Positions 1 through 5,509 of a stretch of 5,509 bases of DNA are shown here, piece after piece. The translations under genes and the position numbers were made by a program. Within the stretch, counting starts at the first letter, position 1. Every line of letters starts with the position of its first letter. This stretch comes from Actinomycetota bacterium (lineage in GTDB: Bacteria; Actinomycetota; Thermoleophilia; Gaiellales; Gaiellaceae), in NCBI GenBank assembly GCA_013696185.1, contig JACCZA010000145.1, forward strand, positions 1 through 5,509. The letters run 5' to 3'. A model generated the notes under the pieces. It was not told the DNA's origin, did no database searches, and was given only the letters and a program-made list of their open reading frames with translations.

Positions 1-781
1 CATCGTGGGCCCGCAGCACGGCGGCGCCCCGTCCGTAGGCGGCGACGGCGGCGCCGATGCTGGCGGCGGTCGTCCCGCTCGTCGCGTCCTGCCGGCCGAG
101 CAGGCGCCCGAGCGAGCGCTTCCTCGAGAACCCGACGACCACCGGACGACCGAGGCGCGAGACGACGTCGAGCCTGCGCACGAGCTCGAAGTTCTGGGCC
201 ATCGTCTTGCCGAAGCCGATGCCGGGGTCGAGCAGGATCCGCTCCTCGCGGATGCCCGCCGACACGGCGAAGCGGAGCCGCTCCTCCAGGAAGGCGGCGA
301 CCTCGCCCGACACGTCTCGATACCGCGGGTCACGCTGCATCGTCCGCGGCTCGCCGCGCATGTGGACGAGGCACACGTAGGCATCCGCCTCGGCGACCGC
401 CTCCGCCAGGTCCGGGTCGCCCCGCAGCGCGGTGACGTCGTTCACCAGCTCCACCCCGAGCGCGAGCGCGCGCCGGGCCACCTCCGCCTTGGCCGTGTCG
501 ATCGAGACCGGCAGCCCGACGAGGCCCTCGAGTACGGGAACCACCCGGCGCAGCTCCTCCTGGAGCGAGACACCCTCGGAGCCCGGGCGCGTCGACTCGC
601 CGCCCACGTCGACGATCGAGGCGCCCTCCTCGAGGAAGCGCGTCGCGGAGGCGATCGCCGTCTCCGGCTCGAGGTGGACCCCACCGTCGGAGAAGGAGTC
701 GGGGGTCACGTTCACGACCCCCATCACCGAGGGCGGCGGAAAGCGCTGCTCGGCCGGGGGCCTCGAGCGGGTTCCGCGCAT
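1..781 (-). CDS. folP: Dihydropteroate synthase, 3' end cut by the window edge
   Basis: Cytosolic folate-pathway enzyme that condenses 6-hydroxymethyl-7,8-dihydropterin diphosphate with p-aminobenzoate to give 7,8-dihydropteroate; it is the sulfonamide target. The 260 visible residues carry all the family signatures in order: MGVVNVTPDSFSDGG at 20-34, GGESTRPG at 60-67, SIDT at 93-96, NDV at 114-116, HMRGEP at 140-145, LDPGIGFGKT at 184-193 (pterin site), GFSRKR at 217-222 and the closing RAHD at 257-260, normally followed by V and a short tail. So only about ten residues should be missing. I chose the ATG at 781-779: it leaves 19 residues before the first motif, as is usual in the family. 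No convincing Shine-Dalgarno sequence precedes it, because the GGGG touches the ATG; a start at Met20 would be too short. It begins 32 bases after the ftsH stop, so it is probably co-transcribed with ftsH. Identity is very secure; the start is moderately so. Confidence 0.96.
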   Translation of the reverse strand, partial: MRGTRSRPPAEQRFPPPSVMGVVNVTPDSFSDGGVHLEPETAIASATRFLEEGASIVDVGGESTRPGSEGVSLQEELRRVVPVLEGLVGLPVSIDTAKAEVARRALALGVELVNDVTALRGDPDLAEAVAEADAYVCLVHMRGEPRTMQRDPRYRDVSGEVAAFLEERLRFAVSAGIREERILLDPGIGFGKTMAQNFELVRRLDVVSRLGRPVVVGFSRKRSLGRLLGRQDATSGTTAASIGAAVAAYGRGAAVLRAHD

Positions 782-813
782 CCCCGGGGTCGGAAGCGCA
801 GGCGGCCCGGGCG

Positions 814-2778
<1,965 letters not shown>

Positions 2779-2790
2779 GGGCGTTCTCTG

Positions 2791-2819
2791 AGCGTAGCAA
2801 GCAGTCGGGACCCTGCCAG
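2791..2819 (-). promoter_or_regulatory. Possible housekeeping-sigma promoter for ftsH
   Basis: On the minus strand, CTGGCA (2819-2814, 4 of 6 matches to TTGACA) is followed after exactly 17 bases by TACGCT (2796-2791, matching TAnnnT). Transcription would start near 2785, about six bases before the GTG of ftsH, giving an almost leaderless message. This fits the lack of a good Shine-Dalgarno sequence and the 78-base gap, the largest between genes here. The match is only moderate, and in GC-rich DNA such pairs occur by chance. Confidence 0.3.
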
Positions 2820-2835
2820 GGGGCGCGAGCGGCGC

Positions 2836-2852
2836 TAATCCTTCGTTAATCC
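2836..2852. repeat. Short direct repeat TAATCC with 11-base period
   Basis: TAATCC occurs at 2836-2841 and again at 2847-2852, separated by TTCGT, in the hpt-ftsH gap. The two copies are one helical turn apart and lie 17-33 bases upstream of the possible ftsH -35 box. This A/T-rich patch stands out in very GC-rich surroundings. A regulator binding site is possible; nothing in the sequence names the regulator. Confidence 0.4.
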
Positions 2853-2856
2853 CTGC

Positions 2857-3414
2857 TCAGGCCTCGGCGGCGAGCTCGGGATTGAGCACGCCGACGAACG
2901 GGAGGTTCCGATAGCGCTCCGCGAAGTCGAGGCCGTAGCCGATCACGAAGCGGTTCGGGATCTCGAAGCCGACGTACCGCACGTCGACGCTGAGCTCCCG
3001 CCGCTCGGGCTTCGTCAGGAGCGCGCACACCTCGAGCGAGCGCGGCTTGCGCGCCTCGAGGTTGCGCATCAGGTACGAGAGCGTCAGGCCCGAGTCGATG
3101 ATGTCCTCGACCACGAGCACGTCGCGGCTCTCGATGTTGATGTCGAGGTCCTTGAGGATGCGCACGACGCCCGAGGAGTCGGTCGCCGCCCCGTAGCTGG
3201 AGATCGCCATGAAGTCGATCTCGCACGGCACGCGCAGCCGCCGCATCAGGTCGGCCATGAAGAAGACGGCGCCCTTGAGGATGCCGATGAGCAGGAGCTC
3301 GCGGCCCGCGTAGTCCTCCGAGATCTCGTCACCGAGCTCGGCGATCCGTGCTTGCAGCTGCACCTCGTCGATCAGCACCTCCTCCACCCCGCGCTCGAGC
3401 TCCGCCTGGGTCAC
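2857..3414 (-). CDS. hpt: Hypoxanthine-guanine phosphoribosyltransferase
   Basis: Cytosolic purine-salvage enzyme that joins hypoxanthine or guanine to PRPP, giving IMP or GMP and pyrophosphate. The 185 residues match the usual bacterial length. Visible motifs are LKG at 46-48 (PRPP pyrophosphate loop), the acidic PRPP-binding motif VVEDIIDSGLT at 101-111, LLTKP at 132-136 with the purine-contacting lysine K135, and FVIGYGLDF at 156-164 leading to YRNLPFVGVL at 168-177. The start is GTG at 3414-3412, which overlaps the tilS stop as GTGA and has a strong GGGAGGA Shine-Dalgarno sequence at 3427-3421, six bases upstream inside tilS. The frame stays open upstream to 3594, but that stretch lies within tilS and carries no family sequence. 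The strong own ribosome site suggests hpt is translated well in addition to being coupled to tilS. Confidence 0.97.
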   Translation of the reverse strand: MTQAELERGVEEVLIDEVQLQARIAELGDEISEDYAGRELLLIGILKGAVFFMADLMRRLRVPCEIDFMAISSYGAATDSSGVVRILKDLDINIESRDVLVVEDIIDSGLTLSYLMRNLEARKPRSLEVCALLTKPERRELSVDVRYVGFEIPNRFVIGYGLDFAERYRNLPFVGVLNPELAAEA

Positions 3415-4409
3415 GCCTCGTCCTCCCTGCGCGCGGTGACGCCGTCGAGCTCGACGAGACCCGGGATCGCGACCACCTCGTCGCCGCGCACGACGAGCGG
3501 CCACAGCTCTCGCTCGGAGCGGGGAACCTTCGCGTCGACGAACACGTCCTGCACCTTCCTCCTCCGTCCGGCGAGCCGGTCGCCGGCACGCCACGTGCGT
3601 ACCCTAAGGCCTGGCAGGCTCGACGCGAGGAGCCAGGGGCCCCAGCGGACCGGCTGGGCGAGCGACACCGGCGAGCGCTCCAGCCAGACGTCGTCGTACT
3701 CGCGCGCCGCGAGGAGGCCGGAGCCGAGGTCGACGCGCGCCGATCCCGCCGGGGAGGCGATCAGCCCGAGCAACGCCCGCTCGGTACGGCGCGGCAGGCG
3801 CGGTCGCTCCGCAGCGAGCGCGAGCAGGTTCCGCTCCGCCGCGGGGTGGAGCCGTCGGAGCAGCGGCAGGATCTCGGCGCGGATCAGCCCTCGCTGGGTC
3901 TGCGCGTTGGACGAGTCGACGCGGAAGGGCAGATCCTCGGCCCGGCAGTACGCCTCGGTCTCCTCGCGCCAGAGCGTCAGCAGGGGTCGGACGACGCCGT
4001 CCCTGCGGCGCACCTCGATCCCCCGCGTCGAGCCGCCCGAGACGAGTCGCTGCAGCACGGTCTCGACCTGGTCGGACGCCGTGTGACCCGTCGCCCGTAG
4101 CCGGTCGGGGGCGATCGAGTAGCGAAGGTCGCGCAGCGCAGCCTCGCTCCGGCCCGGCCCCGGCGCCGAGACGACCTCGGCGCCGAGTCGCTCGCGGCAG
4201 AACCGGGCGTCCTCCTCCGACTCCGCTCCACGGAGGCCGTGGTCGACGTGCAGCGCGGCCACGCGGTAGCCGAGCGCCCCGAGCGCGTGCCAGAGACACG
4301 TCGAGTCGGCGCCGCCCGAGACGAGGCACAGGATCTCGCCGCCCGGGTCGATCAGCCCGTGCCGGCGCACGTGCGCCTCGACGCGGAGGCGCAGATCGGC
4401 CGCGCTCAT
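3411..4409 (-). CDS. tilS: tRNA(Ile)-lysidine synthetase
   Basis: Uses ATP and lysine to turn C34 of tRNA-Ile(CAU) into lysidine, so that the tRNA reads AUA and is charged with isoleucine. In the 332 residues I see the PP-loop SGGADS at 31-36, HVDHGLR at 54-60, GHTASDQVET at 108-117, RPLL followed by R-E-x3-Y at about 141-154, and DSSN at 165-168 leading to RGLIRAEILPLL at 173-184. A C-terminal region from about 268 (RTWRAGDRLAG, then KVQDVFVDAKVP) resembles the TilS C-terminal substrate-binding domain. One point differs from the common form: the usual HTxDDQxET reads HTASDQVET, so the first aspartate is serine (S112). The start is ATG at 4409-4407, overlapping the upstream small frame as ATGA; GAGGG abuts it too closely to be a normal Shine-Dalgarno, so initiation is probably coupled. 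The frame stays open upstream to 4517, but that part belongs to another frame. Confidence 0.95.
   Translation of the reverse strand: MSAADLRLRVEAHVRRHGLIDPGGEILCLVSGGADSTCLWHALGALGYRVAALHVDHGLRGAESEEDARFCRERLGAEVVSAPGPGRSEAALRDLRYSIAPDRLRATGHTASDQVETVLQRLVSGGSTRGIEVRRRDGVVRPLLTLWREETEAYCRAEDLPFRVDSSNAQTQRGLIRAEILPLLRRLHPAAERNLLALAAERPRLPRRTERALLGLIASPAGSARVDLGSGLLAAREYDDVWLERSPVSLAQPVRWGPWLLASSLPGLRVRTWRAGDRLAGRRRKVQDVFVDAKVPRSERELWPLVVRGDEVVAIPGLVELDGVTARREDEA
3421..3427 (-). promoter_or_regulatory. Shine-Dalgarno sequence of hpt
   Basis: GGGAGGA on the minus strand, six bases before the GTG at 3414, decides the start of hpt. It is the clearest ribosome binding site in the window and lies within the last codons of tilS. 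Confidence 0.8.
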
Positions 4410-4561
4410 CCCTCGAACGGGCCGGGCAGGCGCCCCGGCTGGCGCGCCGAATCCCTCGGGGCCGGCCCGCGCGGCAGCAGGTGTCCCGCGAGCGAGGCGA
4501 GCTCGAGGGCCGCCCACCGCCCGACCCAGAGAACTACGACGGCAGCGGCGAGGCGCCTCAC
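4406..4561 (-). CDS. Small hydrophobic-N-terminus protein, 51 aa, function unknown
   Basis: I do not recognise this protein. The frame starts with GTG at 4561-4559, overlapping the phosphatase stop as GTGA, and ends with TGA at 4408-4406, overlapping the tilS start as ATGA. It therefore exactly fills the gap between two real genes. About 45 of its 51 codons end in G or C, the codon pattern of a genuine gene here. Residues 2-3 are Arg, 4-14 are hydrophobic (AAAVVVLWV), then R15 and E19 interrupt a second apolar stretch up to about residue 30. The tail 31-51 is rich in Pro, Gly, Arg and Asp and ends PGRLPGPFEG. That suggests a membrane-anchored or amphipathic peptide with a basic, flexible cytoplasmic tail. 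It has no Shine-Dalgarno of its own, so translation would depend on ribosomes finishing the phosphatase gene. Alternatively it is an untranslated spacer, but the double overlap argues against that. Confidence 0.65.
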   Translation of the reverse strand: MRRLAAAVVVLWVGRWAALELASLAGHLLPRGPAPRDSARQPGRLPGPFEG

Positions 4562-5160
4562 GCGAAGGCGGGCGTGCGGCACCAGCGCTCGAGCCGGCGG
4601 GCGGCGCGCTCGAGCTGCGGCGCGGAGAAGCGATACGGCTCGGCGTAGGGGACGGGCTCGACCCGCGCGGCCGGATCCTGCTCGACGAGCGCGCTCAGGA
4701 GGTAGCGGATCGGGAGGGCGTGCGTGACGACGAAGACCGTCGGCTCCGACCGGGCGAGGAGCGCGCGATAGGCCGCTGCGTAGCGGGCCGCGGCGTCGAC
4801 CCTGCTCTCGCCGCCGCCCGGGCAATCCGCGCCCGGCCCGCTCGAGAGCGCCCACGCGCGGTAGTCGTCGAGCAGCTTGCCCTCGAAGCTGCCGAAGCGG
4901 ATGTCGTTCAGCTCGGGAAGAGTGAGGCGGGGAACCTCGCGTCCCGCGAGCGCGAGGTCTGCGGTCTCCCGCGTGCGCGCGAACTCGCTCGTGGCGCAGA
5001 GGTCGATCGGATCGTCCGCGAGCAGCGTCCCGAGCGCCTCCGCCTGGCGGCGTCCGGTCGCCGTGAGCGCGCCGCCACGCGCGCGCGGGTCGCCGTTCAG
5101 CGCGCCGCGCACGCTTAACTCGCTCTCCGCGTGCCGGGCGAGGATGACCCGCTCCATCAC
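4558..5160 (-). CDS. Histidine phosphatase (phosphoglycerate mutase-like) family protein
   Basis: Branch-1 histidine phosphatase of 200 residues, a typical length for single-domain members. Phosphate is transferred through a phosphohistidine. Visible catalytic features are LARHAES at 7-13 with R9 and the nucleophile H10, SEFARTRETA at 58-67 with R62 as the second phosphate-binding arginine, E83 in LPELNDIRFGSFEG as the likely proton donor, and VVTHALP at 144-150 with the second catalytic histidine H147. RHA in place of the commoner RHG is seen in other members. The substrate cannot be read from sequence; sugar phosphates, phosphoserine and alpha-ribazole phosphate are all possible in this family. 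Two starts are adjacent: GTG at 5160 (10 bases after GGGAG at 5175-5171) and ATG at 5157 (13 bases after it). The protein differs by one residue. The gene is first in a chain of overlapping frames leading to tilS and hpt, and its ribosome site lies in a hairpin. Confidence 0.93.
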   Translation of the reverse strand: MMERVILARHAESELSVRGALNGDPRARGGALTATGRRQAEALGTLLADDPIDLCATSEFARTRETADLALAGREVPRLTLPELNDIRFGSFEGKLLDDYRAWALSSGPGADCPGGGESRVDAAARYAAAYRALLARSEPTVFVVTHALPIRYLLSALVEQDPAARVEPVPYAEPYRFSAPQLERAARRLERWCRTPAFA

Positions 5161-5175
5161 GGGAGCCTAGCTCCC
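5161..5175 (-). promoter_or_regulatory. Hairpin burying the phosphatase ribosome binding site
   Basis: GGGAGC-CTA-GCTCCC on the plus strand is a perfect 6-bp stem with a 3-base loop. On the transcribed minus strand its 5' arm is the Shine-Dalgarno candidate GGGAG (5175-5171), and its 3' arm ends one base before the GTG start at 5160. Folding would hide the ribosome site. Regulation of initiation is inferred from this geometry alone. Confidence 0.5.
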
Positions 5176-5178
5176 GTT

Positions 5179-5207
5179 CGCCCGTGAAAGCTTTGCTTTC
5201 ACGGGCG
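5179..5207. repeat. Perfect 13-bp inverted repeat upstream of the phosphatase gene
   Basis: Arms at 5179-5191 and 5195-5207 are exact reverse complements with a TTT loop (AAA on the minus strand). It is the longest perfect hairpin in the window and lies three bases from the ribosome-site hairpin. No T-run follows on either strand, so it is not a standard terminator. It could be an operator, a leader hairpin stabilising the message, or a REP-like unit. A smaller GTGA-AG-TCAC repeat follows directly at 5208-5217. Confidence 0.75.
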
Positions 5208-5243
5208 GTGAAGTCACGGATTCCAACAACTGGGTGGGCTCCC

Positions 5244-5260
5244 GGGCGAGTAAGTCGCCC
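5244..5260 (+). repeat. GGGCGA/TCGCCC hairpin, copy 1
   Basis: GGGCGA (5244-5249), loop GTAAG, TCGCCC (5255-5260) make a perfect 6-bp stem. The same stem and very similar flanks recur in inverted orientation at 5441-5457, pointing to a small repeated element. Confidence 0.65.
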
Positions 5261-5270
5261 TTCGCCCTAA

Positions 5271-5303
5271 GAGCACACCTGCGCTGAGCTCGAAACTGTG
5301 CTC
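5271..5303. repeat. Inverted repeat with 7-bp arms
   Basis: GAGCACA (5271-5277) pairs with TGTGCTC (5297-5303) across a 19-base loop that itself contains the palindrome GAGCTC at 5287-5292. Plausible as part of a larger RNA fold; modest on its own. Confidence 0.5.
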
Positions 5304-5306
5304 CCT

Positions 5307-5321
5307 GCGAACAGCGTTCGC
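5307..5321. repeat. Inverted repeat with 6-bp arms
   Basis: GCGAAC (5307-5312), loop AGC, GTTCGC (5316-5321). It starts four bases after the preceding inverted repeat ends. Confidence 0.55.
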
Positions 5322-5331
5322 TGCGGAAAGC

Positions 5332-5363
5332 GGTGGAGGGGAACCTGACGGTTCCCCCACACC
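5332..5363. repeat. Composite hairpin with 8-bp core and 4-bp outer stem
   Basis: The core GGGGAACC (5338-5345), loop TGAC, GGTTCCCC (5350-5357) is perfect. Outside a 2x2 internal loop, GGTG (5332-5335) pairs with CACC (5360-5363), giving 12 base pairs in all. A C-rich rather than T-rich stretch follows, so it is not a canonical terminator. Confidence 0.65.
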
Positions 5364-5375
5364 CCCTCCCGAGGA

Positions 5376-5417
5376 GCCCTCAGGGGCGAAGGCTGTTTTC
5401 GCCTTTCGGTGTCCGAA
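5376..5417. repeat. Three small adjoining hairpins
   Basis: GCCC-TCAG-GGGC (5376-5387), GGCGAA with TTCGCC (5385-5390 and 5398-5403), and TTCGG-TGT-CCGAA (5405-5417) follow one another, the first two sharing bases and so being alternatives. Each is short, and the support is their clustering. Confidence 0.45.
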
Positions 5418-5440
5418 CAACGCGAGGAGTCGTGGCCGGA

Positions 5441-5457
5441 GGGCGATTCACTCGCCC
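5441..5457 (-). repeat. GGGCGA/TCGCCC hairpin, inverted copy 2
   Basis: GGGCGA (5441-5446), loop TTCAC, TCGCCC (5452-5457). Read on the minus strand, it and its flanks (CTCCC before, CCT after) align with the copy at 5244-5260, with differences almost only in the loop. Stem conserved and loop varied is what a structural repeat would show. Confidence 0.6.
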
Positions 5458-5509
5458 GGGAGGCCAGTCAGGTGTCCGATCAGCGTGCTCTGTCAGGGAA
5501 GGGGGGCCC

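Larger units (their letters stand above)
5161..5509. other. Hairpin-dense noncoding region at the right edge
   Basis: These 349 bases hold no credible gene. They are visibly less GC-rich than the genes and contain at least nine short perfect inverted repeats lying one after another, with arms of 5-13 bases. The main ones are listed separately. None is followed by a T-run on the expected strand, so none is a clear intrinsic terminator. The pattern could be a structured RNA, a leader of the phosphatase message, or a cluster of REP-like intergenic repeats. I could not assign a promoter: no -35/-10 pair is convincing on the minus strand. The right edge of the window cuts the region, so its full extent is unknown. 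Confidence 0.7.

Noticed and set aside
3415..3594. Upstream extension of hpt by about 60 residues
   Set aside because: It lies within tilS, is Arg-rich without family similarity, and the GTG at 3414 has a strong Shine-Dalgarno.
3348..4100. Two plus-strand frames of about 245-250 codons opposite tilS
   Set aside because: Both are antisense shadows of tilS and the start of hpt, with no recognisable domain or ribosome site.
4410..4517. Upstream extension of tilS by 36 residues
   Set aside because: The extra residues are Ala/Gly/Pro/Arg-rich, unlike TilS, and overlap the coupled small gene; the ATG at 4409 gives a normal N-terminus.
5338..5357. Intrinsic terminator for a gene beyond the right edge
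   Set aside because: The stem is strong, but no run of T follows on either strand.
5214..5420. Minus-strand frame of 68 codons in the hairpin region
   Set aside because: It starts with TTG, has no Shine-Dalgarno, is Gly/Ser/Pro-rich, and runs through several perfect hairpins that better explain the sequence.
5161..5509. CRISPR array or tRNA gene
   Set aside because: No regularly spaced direct repeats and no cloverleaf with T-loop or anticodon arm could be found.

Overview
This is a GC-rich window in which every gene I can support lies on the minus strand, so transcription runs from high to low coordinates. It reads as core housekeeping DNA of a high-GC actinobacterium. GTG starts are common, codons mostly end in G or C, and the order tilS - hpt - ftsH - folP is a well-known actinobacterial neighbourhood. 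The FtsH N-terminus and the overall style make me lean to a deep actinobacterial lineage such as Thermoleophilia (Gaiellales or Solirubrobacterales), but that placement is inference from memory.

Layout in transcription order. Positions 5509-5161 hold about 350 bases without a credible gene, packed with perfect inverted repeats. Next is a histidine phosphatase gene (5160-4558), followed by a hidden 51-codon reading frame (4561-4406), tilS (4409-3411, tRNA-Ile lysidine synthetase) and hpt (3414-2857, hypoxanthine-guanine phosphoribosyltransferase). These four reading frames are chained by three successive 4-base stop/start overlaps (GTGA, ATGA, GTGA), which suggests one translationally coupled transcript. 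A 78-base gap with a possible promoter and a direct repeat precedes ftsH (2778-814, membrane AAA+ zinc protease). After 32 bases comes folP (781-1, dihydropteroate synthase), which runs off the left edge only a few residues short of its expected end.

The genes serve separate core functions: tRNA decoding fidelity (TilS), purine salvage (Hpt), membrane protein quality control (FtsH) and folate synthesis (FolP). The shared neighbourhood is conserved, but it does not amount to one pathway.

I did not find evidence for an exotic defence or mobile system. The parts that deserve a second look are the hairpin-dense region at the right edge, including a hairpin that buries the ribosome binding site of the phosphatase gene, and the coupled 51-residue protein that a length-filtered annotation would miss.
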